Source of the DNA: Methylomonas sp. 11b
GTDB taxonomy: Bacteria; Pseudomonadota; Gammaproteobacteria; Methylococcales; Methylomonadaceae
Direction: 5' to 3'
DNA: 64,000 nt
NCBI RefSeq assembly: GCF_000515215.1
Contig: NZ_KI911557.1
Location: 2,108,441-2,172,440 of the forward strand
Shown here in pieces: positions 45,092 to 54,309 of the stretch; within the stretch, counting starts at the first letter, position 1; every line of letters starts with the position of its first letter. The notes under the pieces were generated by a model. That model was not told where the DNA came from and did no database searches. It saw only the letters and a program-made list of their open reading frames with translations. Made by a program: the position numbers and the translations under genes.

Positions 45092-47320
45092 ATGAATAAC
45101 ACTCCGCAACCCACCGCCAAAGCTTTGATTTCCCCCGTTATTTTATTCGCCGCCACCCTGTTTATCAGCGCCACGCTGATGTTCGTGTTGCAGCCGATGT
45201 TCGGCAAGCTGTTGCTGCCGCTGTTAGGCGGCACGCCGGCGGTGTGGAACACCTGCATGGTGTTTTACCAAACGCTGCTGTTTCTAGGCTACTTGTATGC
45301 GCATTGGTTGAGTTCGCGGCTGGGTAGCCAACGGCAGATTCAGATTCATACCGCCTTGCTGGTGTTCAGCGTGATTGCGCTGCCGGTGGCGCTGCCGCCG
45401 GATTCCGCACCGCCGACCGACGGCGACCCGACTTTGTGGCTGGTGTGGACCTTATTCCTGGCAATCGGCCTGCCCTTTTTCGTGGTCTCCACCACCGCGC
45501 CGCTGTTGCAAAAATGGTTTTCGCATAGCGGTCATCATAGTAGCGACGATCCTTACTATTTATATGCCGCCAGCAACGCCGGCAGTTTGCTGGCTTTGTT
45601 GAGCTATCCGTTCCTAATCGAGCCTAACCTGGGTTTGGCCAATCAAAGACTGATCTGGAGCGGCGGCTATATTGGCTTGTGCGCGTTGATTGTCGTTTGC
45701 GCCGTCAGCTTCTGGCGCAGCCAAGCAGATAAGGAAGACGAGGACGTTTTAACTGACGCCGGCATCGAACCGCCGTCGACGCTGCAACAACTGCGCTGGC
45801 TGGCGCTGGCTTTCGTACCGTCCAGCTTGTTGCTGGGCTTGACGCAGTTCATTAGCACCGATATCGCCGCCGTACCCTTGCTGTGGATCGTGCCACTGAC
45901 CTTGTATTTGCTGACCTTCATCCTGGTGTTCAGCACCTGGGCCGAGCGCATCCGGCCTTGGATGCTGGCTGCACAACCGGCAGTATTGACGGTATTCATC
46001 GCTTATTCCTTCATCAACCCGGCCACCTTGCCCTATTGGCTGGATTTGATTTTGCATCTGCTGGCCTTCTTCCTAGCGGTGATGGTCTGCCACGGCGAAC
46101 TGGCTAAAAGCCGCCCACATCCGCAATATCTGACTCGCTTTTATCTGGTGATGTCGTTTGCCGGCATGCTGGGCGGTTTGTTCAATACCTTCGTCGCGCC
46201 GTTTATCTTTAATGCGGTATACGAATATCCCATCATGATCGTCGCCGCCTTGCTGCTGCGTCCCGGCTTTTTCGACGGCAAATGGTTTTTGCAGCCGATT
46301 TTTCCGGTGTTGTTATTAATCATCGGCCTGACGATTTATTTCACTACCGAGCAGCTGTTCGATTACTTGGACTTAATCGGCGGCGCGCTGATTCTGTTGG
46401 CCGGCGTGAGTTATTCGCTACGGCATAGCCCCATCGGTTTGGGCGCGTTGACCGGGGTGATTTTGTTGTTCACGCTGGGCTTGCACAGTATGGCCTCCAA
46501 CACCATTTACCAGGAGCGCAGCTTTTTTGGCGTGATGTCGGTGCGCGACACCGTCATCCCCGATGAAAACCAACGGCCGGAAACCGTCCGCGAGTTATAT
46601 CACGGCACCACCAAACACGGTGCGCAACGCTTGACCGCCGCCAACGTCACCACGCCGTTAACCTATTACAGCCGCCCCGGCCCCATCGGCCAGCTGTTTG
46701 CCGAATTTGACAAGGAAAATCAGCATTGGCACATCGGCGCGGTGGGTTTGGGCGCCGGCGCACTGGCCTGCTATAACAAGGAAGGCCAGCTTTGGAAATT
46801 CTATGAAATCGACCCGCTGGTAGTGGAAGTGGCGCAAAACCCGGCCTGGTTTACCTATCTAAGCCGCTGCAACAAGCAGGCGGAAATGATCGTCGGCGAC
46901 GCCCGGCAATCGCTGCTGAAGGAAGCCGATGGCAGCTTCGATTTATTGATTATGGACGCCTTCAGCTCCGACGCAGTACCCACGCATCTGCTGACGCGCG
47001 AGGCTTTGCAGCTATACTTTAACAAGCTGAAAGACAACGGTTTACTGGCTTTTCATATCACCAACCGCCATCTGGCCTTGAAAAAAGTCATGGCCGACCA
47101 TGTCAATCAATTGCATCTGGCGGCCTTGTTGCAGGAATTTAAACCGGAAACCGATGTCCCTCTAGTCATCGCCACCGACTGGGTGGTGATCGCAAAACAG
47201 CCCGAGCGCCTGCAACGCTTGCAGCAAAGCCGGCTCGGGCACTGGCAGAAACTGCCGCTGACGTTTGGTTTGCAACCGTGGACCGACGACTTCACTCATA
47301 TTATTGGCATTTGGAAATAG
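45092..47320 (+). CDS. Membrane protein fused to spermidine-synthase-like domain
   Basis: The start at 45092 (MNNTPQPTAKALISP) gives 742 residues. Residues 15 to about 480 contain many hydrophobic helices of an MFS-like type (LFISATLMFVLQPMFGKLLLP is a family hallmark). Residues about 500-742 form a Rossmann methyltransferase-like domain related to spermidine synthases (HIGAVGLGAGALACY, FYEIDPLVVEVA, GDARQSLL, DLLIMDAFSSDAVPTHLLT). Such fused proteins are common but uncharacterised; aminopropyl transfer is not assured. The gene is 8 bp before lpxD. Confidence 0.87.
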   Translation: MNNTPQPTAKALISPVILFAATLFISATLMFVLQPMFGKLLLPLLGGTPAVWNTCMVFYQTLLFLGYLYAHWLSSRLGSQRQIQIHTALLVFSVIALPVALPPDSAPPTDGDPTLWLVWTLFLAIGLPFFVVSTTAPLLQKWFSHSGHHSSDDPYYLYAASNAGSLLALLSYPFLIEPNLGLANQRLIWSGGYIGLCALIVVCAVSFWRSQADKEDEDVLTDAGIEPPSTLQQLRWLALAFVPSSLLLGLTQFISTDIAAVPLLWIVPLTLYLLTFILVFSTWAERIRPWMLAAQPAVLTVFIAYSFINPATLPYWLDLILHLLAFFLAVMVCHGELAKSRPHPQYLTRFYLVMSFAGMLGGLFNTFVAPFIFNAVYEYPIMIVAALLLRPGFFDGKWFLQPIFPVLLLIIGLTIYFTTEQLFDYLDLIGGALILLAGVSYSLRHSPIGLGALTGVILLFTLGLHSMASNTIYQERSFFGVMSVRDTVIPDENQRPETVRELYHGTTKHGAQRLTAANVTTPLTYYSRPGPIGQLFAEFDKENQHWHIGAVGLGAGALACYNKEGQLWKFYEIDPLVVEVAQNPAWFTYLSRCNKQAEMIVGDARQSLLKEADGSFDLLIMDAFSSDAVPTHLLTREALQLYFNKLKDNGLLAFHITNRHLALKKVMADHVNQLHLAALLQEFKPETDVPLVIATDWVVIAKQPERLQRLQQSRLGHWQKLPLTFGLQPWTDDFTHIIGIWK

Positions 47321-47328
47321 GATAGGAC

Positions 47329-48357
47329 ATGCTCATTACGGACCTTGCCCAGCGTTGCGACGCCACCGCCCAGGGCGGCGACTCGACAACCTTTATTAAT
47401 TCTGCGGCGGACATCATGTCCGCCCTTCCCCATCAAGTCACCGTCCTCAGCGACGGTAAATACAAAAAATATCTAAAAGACTCCAAGGCTTCGGCCTGTT
47501 TTATCGCCGAGCAACTGGTAGACGGCGAAATCCCGGAAAACCTGACCTTGCTAGTCTGTAAAGACCCGGAGATCAGCTTTTTAAATGCGGTTAAGTTGCT
47601 ACATCCGGAACCGGTGTTTAAACGCCAGGTGTCCGAACATGCGGTTTTGGCCGACACCTCCACACTGGGTTATGACGTACACGTTGGCCCGTTCGCCACG
47701 GTTGGTCAACAAAGCAGCATCGGCGACAGCAGCACCATCGAAGCCGGCGCCCGTATCGGCAATCATGTGATGATAGGCAAACACTGCCATATTCACCCCA
47801 ATGCCGTCATCTATGACCACAGCATCATCGGTAACAATGTGATTATCCACGCCGGTGCTGTCATCGGTGCCGACGGCTTTGGTTATAAATTCCGAGACAA
47901 CCAGCACGTTAAAGTGCCGCATGTCGGCCATGTGGAAATCGACGATAACGTCGAGATCGGCGCCAATACCTGCATCGACCGCGGCGCACTGGGCGCGACC
48001 AAGATTGGTTGGGGCAGCAAGATCGACAACCTGGTGCAATTGGGGCATAACAACATCGTCGGCCGCAACGTCATCATCTGCGGTCAATCCGGTATCTCCG
48101 GCTCCTGCGTCATTGAAGACGGCGCCATCCTGGCCGGCAGCACCGGCGTAGCCGACCACGTCAAAATCGGTGCACGGGCGGTAGTAATGGCCCGCAGCGG
48201 CATCTCCGGCGACATTGACCCAGGCGCCCAAGTATTCGGTAGCCCGGCCAAAGACCGCAAAGTGGCTTGGAAGGAGTTGGCAGCGCTGGCCAAATTGCCG
48301 GAACTGATGCAAAAATTTAAAGCGCTGGAAGCTCGGGTTCTCAAATTGGAAGAGTAA
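47329..48357 (+). CDS. lpxD: UDP-3-O-acylglucosamine N-acyltransferase
   Basis: A 342-residue enzyme of lipid A synthesis that transfers a hydroxyacyl chain from acyl carrier protein to UDP-3-O-acylglucosamine. An N-terminal UDP-binding domain (about 1-100) is followed by left-handed beta-helix hexapeptide repeats (about 105-300), including the VQLGHNNIVG segment with the catalytic His, and a C-terminal helix. It is 8 bp downstream of the fused membrane protein gene rather than in the usual lpx-fab cluster, so a second copy elsewhere is possible. Confidence 0.94.
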   Translation: MLITDLAQRCDATAQGGDSTTFINSAADIMSALPHQVTVLSDGKYKKYLKDSKASACFIAEQLVDGEIPENLTLLVCKDPEISFLNAVKLLHPEPVFKRQVSEHAVLADTSTLGYDVHVGPFATVGQQSSIGDSSTIEAGARIGNHVMIGKHCHIHPNAVIYDHSIIGNNVIIHAGAVIGADGFGYKFRDNQHVKVPHVGHVEIDDNVEIGANTCIDRGALGATKIGWGSKIDNLVQLGHNNIVGRNVIICGQSGISGSCVIEDGAILAGSTGVADHVKIGARAVVMARSGISGDIDPGAQVFGSPAKDRKVAWKELAALAKLPELMQKFKALEARVLKLEE

Positions 48358-48616
48358 ACGTAATTATTCAGCGAGAAGCACAACGCACCCTCTCCTGCTG
48401 GACGACTGCATGGATGCAGGAGGCAGTGCATTGCTTGGAGCAGTTGCTTAGAGGACTAGGGTTAGAGGATTAAACAAGACATTTTGCTGATTTAATTCTC
48501 CTCTCCCCAACCCTCTCCATCAGGAGAGGGAGCAATTTCGCGGCGATTTGTAGAGTTTTGTGATTCGCTGAATAATCAACACGACAGATTTCTAATTAAC
48601 TCAATAGGATCGGATC

Positions 48617-49294
48617 ATGAACGACAAACAACGGGTCGCGGAACACGCGGTACAACACGTCAAACCGGGCATGATAGTGGGGCTGGGTACCGGCTCCACC
48701 GCCAATTTCTTTATCGAAGCCTTGGCGCGTCGACGAAGCCAGGAAGGCTTGAAATTCAAGGTAGTTTCCAGTTCGGTAGTCAGCGCCAACAAAGCCAAAC
48801 AACTAGGATTACCCTTACTGGGTATGGAACATATCGACGGCCTGGATTTATATGTCGATGGCGCAGACGAAGTGACTCCCGACCTGACTGTGCTGAAAGG
48901 CCGCGGTTACGATCTGGTCCGGGAAAAACTGCTGGCCAAGGCTGCTGATCAGTTTCTGGTATTAATCGATGCCAGCAAGAAGGTCAATCGCATCGGCGAG
49001 AAGTTCCCTATTCCCGTCGAAGTCAGCCCATTTGCCTGGCAACTGGTGCAGCGCAGTGTTGCAGCGATTGGCGGCCGTGGCTCGTTGCGGCAAACGGCCA
49101 ATCAAGACGGGCTGGTGGTTACCTCGCACGGCAGTCTGGTGCTGGACGTGGCCTTCGAATCGACTCTGGACGGCAAAACCCTGAACGATCAGTTGAATGC
49201 AATTCCGGGCATTGTCGAACACGGGATATTTTGCGGCCTGACCCGTGCAGTATTTTGCGGACATGATGGGCAAGTGGACGAACAATGGGCTTGA
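48617..49294 (+). CDS. rpiA: Ribose-5-phosphate isomerase A
   Basis: A 225-residue cytoplasmic enzyme that interconverts ribose 5-phosphate and ribulose 5-phosphate in the pentose phosphate pathway and, in methylotrophs, the ribulose monophosphate cycle. GLGTGSTANFFIEAL is the substrate phosphate loop, and the DGADEV and KGRG segments carry the catalytic Asp and Lys. Length is normal. AGGATCGG precedes the ATG. Confidence 0.96.
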   Translation: MNDKQRVAEHAVQHVKPGMIVGLGTGSTANFFIEALARRRSQEGLKFKVVSSSVVSANKAKQLGLPLLGMEHIDGLDLYVDGADEVTPDLTVLKGRGYDLVREKLLAKAADQFLVLIDASKKVNRIGEKFPIPVEVSPFAWQLVQRSVAAIGGRGSLRQTANQDGLVVTSHGSLVLDVAFESTLDGKTLNDQLNAIPGIVEHGIFCGLTRAVFCGHDGQVDEQWA

Positions 49295-49350
49295 GAGTAA
49301 AGCCAGTGTCCTCTCCCCATCAAGGCATTCGCTCAAGAGCCCTAGAACAC

Positions 49351-49420
49351 CCGTCATCCTCGCGAATGCGGGGATCCAGTCTTTTGATTGTTCTGGATTC
49401 CCGCATTCGCGGGAACGACA
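49351..49420. repeat. Dispersed palindromic repeat (GTCATTCCCGCG type)
   Basis: A 70-bp imperfect inverted repeat: GTCATCCTCGCGAATGCGGG on the left and the near-complement CCCGCATTCGCGGGAACGAC on the right, joined by GGATCCAG...CTGGATT. Same family as 34266-34323. It lies after rpiA and could also act as a transcript end. Confidence 0.82.
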
Positions 49421-49657
49421 GGATTAGGTTTTTTACGGAACCGTCCAACATATTGAGCCCCCATCGACTCACCTTTATCCCACCGCTTTTGTGGTAGAAG
49501 CCGGCTAAACAGTTGGTACATAATCGTCGCATTCGGCTTTTACGCAAATGAGTCTCGCAGTTTCAACGACCCAGCGTCGTGAAAACCTGGCGCCGCAAAA
49601 CGCCGCCGACAGCCCAAGCACCGGAGCTTATCCGGTCGAAATCAAGAGGAGAACCGC

Positions 49658-50146
49658 ATGTCACAATTAGAAAAAAACCAAGAAGCGCCTTTTTTTAGAT
49701 CTGCCAATCAAGACAACAAATTGATCTATCTTTCCGATTACAAAGACGAAAAAATTGTCGTGTTGTACTTCTACCCCAAAGACGACACCCCCGGTTGCAC
49801 CATCGAAGCCAACGACTTCACCGCGCTGGCCGGCGAATTCGATGCCCAAGATACCGTGATCATCGGCGTCAGCAAAGACGATTGCCAAAGCCACCGCGAC
49901 TTTATCGCCAAGTACGGCCTGAACGTACAACTGCTAGCTGACACCTCCGGCGACCTCTGCGAGGCTTACGGCGTTTGGCAGGAAGTGGAAAAAGAAGGCG
50001 TGAAAAAATGGAAAATCGTCCGTTCGACCTTCATCATCGGCAAAGACGGCAAGCTGATCGAAGCCATGTATGGCGTTAACCATGAGGGGCATGCGCAGGC
50101 GGTGTTGGATATTATTAAGGGTTTGAGTGCGCCGGCTGAGGCATAA
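49658..50146 (+). CDS. bcp: Thioredoxin-dependent thiol peroxidase (PrxQ/BCP)
   Basis: A 162-residue peroxiredoxin of the BCP/PrxQ class that reduces hydroperoxides using thioredoxin. The peroxidatic Cys47 sits in DDTPGCTIEANDF. The usual resolving Cys five residues later is missing, so this is either a 1-Cys form or uses a later Cys (KDDCQSH or DLCEAYG). GAGGAG lies 8 bases before the ATG. Confidence 0.95.
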   Translation: MSQLEKNQEAPFFRSANQDNKLIYLSDYKDEKIVVLYFYPKDDTPGCTIEANDFTALAGEFDAQDTVIIGVSKDDCQSHRDFIAKYGLNVQLLADTSGDLCEAYGVWQEVEKEGVKKWKIVRSTFIIGKDGKLIEAMYGVNHEGHAQAVLDIIKGLSAPAEA

Positions 50147-50184
50147 CCCGACGACAAAGATTTACCCAGCTTAAGGGCGTATAT

Positions 50185-50210
50185 GGTGCGGTGAGTAAAC
50201 AAACCGCACC
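50185..50210. terminator. Hairpin between convergent bcp and GNAT genes
   Basis: Stem GGTGCGGT/ACCGCACC with a 10-base loop, between the ends of two convergent genes. It lacks a T run, so a terminator role is uncertain. Confidence 0.35.
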
Positions 50211-50224
50211 GCTTACACACGATC

Positions 50225-50734
50225 TTAAAGCATCTTTGAGAAAAGAACTTCGTTTAATGGATGTCCAGTCAACGCGGAAGATGTGCGTTTTATGTCGGTA
50301 CGTGTAAAACCGCAACCAGCATACGTAGCTTCGGCTGGAGAATTGCCTTGGATGCACCAAAGTTCGATGCGGGAAAAACCTAAACAGGATGATTCCGCAA
50401 CCGAATGATCCACTAGCTTTCTCCCAAATCCCTGACGCCAATAAGCAGGCGATACATTAAGCGCCCAAAGTTCAACAGTCAGTTCCTGTGTCAAATAACG
50501 CGGTGCGCCGATAATTGAAAATCCAAGCGTATTGCCTTTGTCCTCGGCGACGAACACCATGAATTCCTTTGTTGGCTTACTTAGCCGTTCCGCTAGCGAA
50601 TCCAGGTTTGCTGAAGGATCTAAAGACTCCAAATATTCCAGCGGCATGAAGGGCTGATAAGCGGCTCGCCAAGCATCCACGCGAATTTGACCAATTGCAC
50701 TGGCATCGGTGGGAGTTGCTAGACGTATCGACAT
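50225..50734 (-). CDS. GNAT family N-acetyltransferase
   Basis: A 169-residue acetyltransferase of the GNAT fold. The N-terminal helix IRVDAWRAAYQPFMP, strand FMVFVAEDKGNTLGFS, the acetyl-CoA loop VSPAYWRQGFGRKLVDH (the Q/RxxGxG/A motif) and the C-terminal FTRTDIKR segment are present. The acceptor is unknown. A truncated copy of its first 87 codons lies at 51523-51786. Confidence 0.92.
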   Translation of the reverse strand: MSIRLATPTDASAIGQIRVDAWRAAYQPFMPLEYLESLDPSANLDSLAERLSKPTKEFMVFVAEDKGNTLGFSIIGAPRYLTQELTVELWALNVSPAYWRQGFGRKLVDHSVAESSCLGFSRIELWCIQGNSPAEATYAGCGFTRTDIKRTSSALTGHPLNEVLFSKML

Positions 50735-50998
50735 AGGCGAAATAAGGAATCAGGTTTTTTGTTTGTCCAACTATCTGTACATGCAGATGATATACGGTTT
50801 TCGATCTGAACTACTACATAGACAGGCACTGGGAAGAAACTGCATCCGGGCGGCCTGCCGAGTCGCCCATCCGCACGCCTAGGGTTCACCGAAACTCCGA
50901 TCCGCAAAACTCTCGCCAGCCCAGTTTAAAGACAACCAACCACGCCGGACATATACGCCACTATCTCTATTCCTTAAGTCGATTGAAGTCAAGCCATT

Positions 50999-51110
50999 GT
51001 AGCTTCGATGCAGCGTCAGCGGAATCGAGGGCGTCGGCTTTCCAAGCACCAAATCAACATCGGCAATTGAAAGGAACTGGCCTGTGAAACCTCGATTCCA
51101 TCGAGGCTTG
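50999..51110. repeat. GTAGCCTCGATG-type interspersed repeat, copy A
   Basis: A 112-bp element starting GTAGCTTCGATG and ending CATCGAGGCT, nearly identical to the copy at 51308-51419. Similarity extends about 45 bp to the left as well. No coding role; the long leftward frame across 50879-51367 is an artefact of the repeats. Confidence 0.85.
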
Positions 51111-51137
51111 CTTCGGCTGGAGAATTTCGATTGCCTG

Positions 51138-51244
51138 GTTCCCAAGCTCCTGCTTGGGAACTCTATCTCGGAAGCTCCGCTTCCCGACTCGACTGGAAGC
51201 AATAGCTTCCGAGACCAAGGCTCCCAAGCCAGAGCTTGGGAGCC
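51138..51244. repeat. Cluster of short palindromes
   Basis: Four hairpins lie in a row: GTTCCCAAGC...GCTTGGGAAC (51138-51161), GGAAGCTCCGCTTCC (51170-51184), GGAAGCAATAGCTTCC (51196-51211) and GGCTCCCAAG...CTTGGGAGCC (51219-51244). The outer two are related in sequence. The cluster sits between copies A and B of the 112-bp repeat. Confidence 0.8.
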
Positions 51245-51307
51245 AGTCAAAAATTGCGCCGATACGCCACCATCTCCATTCCTAACGTCGATTGAAGTCC
51301 GGCCATT

Positions 51308-51419
51308 GTAGCCTCGATGCAGCGTCAGCGGAATCGAGGGCGTCGGCTTACCGACCACCATACACATATCGGCAATTGAAGGATATTGGCTTTCGAAACC
51401 TCGATTCCATCGAGGCTAC
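51308..51419. repeat. GTAGCCTCGATG-type interspersed repeat, copy B
   Basis: A 112-bp element with perfect 12-bp terminal inverted repeats GTAGCCTCGATG (51308-51319) and CATCGAGGCTAC (51408-51419). It is the best preserved of three copies. Confidence 0.88.
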
Positions 51420-51522
51420 TCGCTTAGAGAAGATGATTCCGAGCTTTACCTTGCACTTGTCCAGTTTCCCCATGAAGTCACGCACCGGACCTACGCCGAC
51501 CGGTTTGCTCCAGTTCTTGCAT

Positions 51523-51786
51523 TCAAATAGTCAGTTCCTGTGTCGGATAACGCGGCGCGCCGATAATTGAAAATCCAAGCGTATTGCCTGCGTCCTCGGC
51601 GACGAACACCATGAATTCTCTGGTTGGATTAGTTAACCGTTCTGTTAGTGCATCCAGGTTTGCGGAAGAGTCTAATGACGCCAAGAAGTCCGGCGGCATG
51701 AACGGCTGATAAGCAGCGCGCCAAGCCGCCACACGAATTTGGCCAATAGCTTTTGCATCGGCCGGAATGGCAAGACGTATCGACAT
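51523..51786 (-). pseudogene. Truncated duplicate of the GNAT acetyltransferase gene
   Basis: The first 87 codons match the gene at 50225-50734 closely (MSIRLAIPADAKAIGQIRV against MSIRLATPTDASAIGQIRV), then a stop follows directly after QELTI, where the intact protein continues QELTVELWALNV. The acetyl-CoA binding part is missing, so it cannot be active. Short upstream similarity shows the duplication included some 5' flank. It lies between repeat copies B and C. Confidence 0.9.
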
Positions 51787-51847
51787 GGGCGAGATCACGA
51801 ATAAGGTTGTTGTTTGTCAGTTTAGCTTTTCGTAACAATGAGACATT

Positions 51848-51942
51848 GTAGCCTCGATGCAGCGCCAGCGGAATCGAGGGCGTCGGCTTACAGATCACCA
51901 AACGCATATTGGCAATTGCAGGATATTGGCCTTCGAAACCTC
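51848..51942. repeat. GTAGCCTCGATG-type interspersed repeat, copy C (right end lost)
   Basis: Starts GTAGCCTCGATG and follows copy B for about 95 bp, up to TTCGAAACCTC, after which the right inverted repeat is missing. The break lies just before the small membrane protein gene at 51953. Confidence 0.82.
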
Positions 51943-51952
51943 TACTTGCTTT

Positions 51953-52228
51953 TTATTTTTCTTTCGAGTTGCCTTGTAATATCCCCACAATTGCGCTTAT
52001 CAATAAAACGACCAAACCCAACGGAACTGTAAAAAAAGAGCCCACTAAAGCAAGTGTTGTAAGCCCAATGAACCAATTTAAATTGATTCCCAAAAGAAAA
52101 CACCCTGAAGGAGGGCCACTAGAACCACCAGTGCAGTCTGGCATCAAACTCCATATGCCAAGACCAACACCAGCGAATAATGGGCATACGATAAGTAGCA
52201 TTAACACAAATTTAGAATAAGTCCTCAT
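51953..52228 (-). CDS. Small hypothetical membrane protein
   Basis: A 91-residue protein with two hydrophobic segments (about 6-28 and 50-82, the second long enough for one or two helices) separated by a short loop with two Cys (DCTGGSSGPPSGC). No family recognised. AGGCGG lies about 10 bases before the ATG at 52228. The gene is AT-rich and borders a repeat. Confidence 0.6.
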   Translation of the reverse strand: MRTYSKFVLMLLIVCPLFAGVGLGIWSLMPDCTGGSSGPPSGCFLLGINLNWFIGLTTLALVGSFFTVPLGLVVLLISAIVGILQGNSKEK

Positions 52229-52398
52229 CGTATACCGCCTAACCTAATGTATGCGACATCATTTGCCCCATAACTCTAACTGTACTAGCTCAAGTGATTG
52301 ATTTATAGCGTTAATGAAAAATTTAACTCCCCCTAGTGGCGATATACAATGCTGAACTGAGTTGCCATAAAAAGCCAACAGCACCCAACCCATTCCCA

Positions 52399-54216
52399 CT
52401 AAACCACCTCATCCGGCAAAAACCCACCGGCTTGCATGGTCCACAGCCGATAATAAAACCCCTGCTTGTCCAGCAATTCCTGATGGCTACCATCTTCGAC
52501 TATCCGGCCTTGATCGAACACTAGCACCCGATCCAAATGGGCGATGGTGGAGAGACGGTGGGCGATGGCGATGACGGTTTTGCGGCCCATGACCCGGTCC
52601 AGGTTTTCCTGAATGGTTTTTTCGGTGACTGAGTCTAGGCTGGAAGTAGCTTCGTCCAGAATTAGAATCGGCGCGTCTTTCAGCATCACCCGGGCGATGG
52701 CGATGCGTTGGCGTTGGCCGCCGGATAGTTTCACACCGCGTTCGCCGACCAGCGACTCGTAGCCTTCCGGCATTGCCGCGATAAACTCCTCGGCGTGCGC
52801 CAGTTTGGCGGCAAAGCTGATTTGCGCTTCGTCGGCATCCAGTTTGCCGTAGCCGATGTTTTCTTTCAGGCTGCGGTGGAACAGGCTGGGGTCTTGCGGA
52901 ATCAGGCTGATTTGCGCATGCAAGGAATCCTGGGTCGCCAGTAAAATATCTTGGTCATCCACCAGAATCTGCCCAGCTTGCGGTTCGAAGTTGCGCAGAA
53001 TCAAGTTCACAAAGGTGGATTTGCCGGAACCGGAGAAGCCGACCAAGCCCACCCGCTGCCCAGGCTCTATCACTACATTCAGATGGTCGAAAACCTGCCG
53101 CCCCGGTTCGTAACTAAAGCAGACGTCTTTAAATTCGATGCGGCCTTGGCTGATTTGCAAAGGTTTGGCGTCTGCCACATCGATGATTTCATGGCTTTGG
53201 ATGATAGTATCCACGCCGTTAGCGACGTTGCCGACGTACTCGAAAAACTCCAGAAAACGCCGACTCAAGTTGCGGGCATCGCCGATCACCAAAATCGCCA
53301 GTCCGGTGCTCATGGCAAAGGCGCCAACGCTGATTTCCCTGGCTTGCCACAGTTGCAAGGCGTAGCCGATGGTGCCGATTTTCAGGATGGCGGCGGCGGT
53401 AAATTGAAACCAGCGTACCCGCTCCATATACCAAAAGGTGCGGCGGGCGCTTTTTAGTTCGGTGTCCAGAAAGCTATCCAGATATGTGCGTTCGTGCTGC
53501 AAGCGGGCGAATAGCTTGGCGTTGAGGATGTTAGTCACCGCATCGACGATCTTGCCGTTGACCATGCTGCGGGTAGCGGCAAAATCCTGGGCGTAGGGTT
53601 GGCAGCGGGTCGCCAGCCAATAGGAGATCAATACATACATCAACACCCAGCCAGCCACGAACAGACCCAAGCCTTGATGCACACCCAGCAATAGCGTGAC
53701 CGACACCGTGAATGTCACGGCTATCGGCCAGAAATCGCAGATGATGGACCAGGTGGTGTGGTTGACGCTCATCGCGGTTTCGCTGATGCGATGCGCCAGC
53801 GCGCCAGCGAAATGGTTACCAAAATAGCGCGGCGCGTGGTTTTGCAGATAGGCAAACAAAGACCGCGCTGTGCCCTGCCGCAAGCGCGGGCCCATGATAA
53901 TCAGCACCGCGCCGCTGCTGCGGCTGAAAATAATCTCGGCCAGATTCAAGCCGGCAAGTAGCAGCAAGGGTTGCTTGAAAGTCTCCAGCCAATCGCTAAC
54001 CGGCATGGGCTGACTGGCGACCGCGTCCATCAAGGCTTTAATCGCATACGGCACCAGAATGCTGCCGGCAGCCTGACCGGTTTCCAGTATCAGCATCAAC
54101 AACAACAGCCAACGGAATGGCTTTAGACAGAATAGGATGAAACGCCAGGGGTTGGCAGGTAACGGCGGTGCGTCCGCTGCGCGACGGAGACCCTCCTTGG
54201 TGGATGATTTGGACAT
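52399..54216 (-). CDS. ABC exporter, fused membrane and ATPase domains
   Basis: A 605-residue half-transporter of the MsbA/multidrug type. The N-terminal domain (about 25-340) has six membrane helices. The ATPase domain (about 360-590) has Walker A GFSGSGKST, Q-loop LIPQDPSLF, signature LSGGQRQR, Walker B ILILDEATSSLD and switch His in IAHRLSTI, all intact. It works as a homodimer in the inner membrane. Exported substrate (lipid, drug or peptide) is not clear from the sequence. Next upstream is the ElyC-type gene, on the same strand with 93 bp between. Confidence 0.93.
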   Translation of the reverse strand: MSKSSTKEGLRRAADAPPLPANPWRFILFCLKPFRWLLLLMLILETGQAAGSILVPYAIKALMDAVASQPMPVSDWLETFKQPLLLLAGLNLAEIIFSRSSGAVLIIMGPRLRQGTARSLFAYLQNHAPRYFGNHFAGALAHRISETAMSVNHTTWSIICDFWPIAVTFTVSVTLLLGVHQGLGLFVAGWVLMYVLISYWLATRCQPYAQDFAATRSMVNGKIVDAVTNILNAKLFARLQHERTYLDSFLDTELKSARRTFWYMERVRWFQFTAAAILKIGTIGYALQLWQAREISVGAFAMSTGLAILVIGDARNLSRRFLEFFEYVGNVANGVDTIIQSHEIIDVADAKPLQISQGRIEFKDVCFSYEPGRQVFDHLNVVIEPGQRVGLVGFSGSGKSTFVNLILRNFEPQAGQILVDDQDILLATQDSLHAQISLIPQDPSLFHRSLKENIGYGKLDADEAQISFAAKLAHAEEFIAAMPEGYESLVGERGVKLSGGQRQRIAIARVMLKDAPILILDEATSSLDSVTEKTIQENLDRVMGRKTVIAIAHRLSTIAHLDRVLVFDQGRIVEDGSHQELLDKQGFYYRLWTMQAGGFLPDEVV

Positions 54217-54309
54217 GATGGCATTAGTTAAGAAAGCTGCCGGCCATTATAGCCAATTGCCCGGCGGCAGCGCCGTTGATGAACAGGCCAGACCCAGCCG
54301 GCAGTTAAA

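Noticed and set aside
50879..51367. Long leftward open frame (162 codons) with repeated GKPTPSIPLTLHR segments
   Set aside because: It runs across repeat copies A and B and the palindrome cluster; the apparent repeats are translations of the DNA element, and there is no ribosome site or family match.
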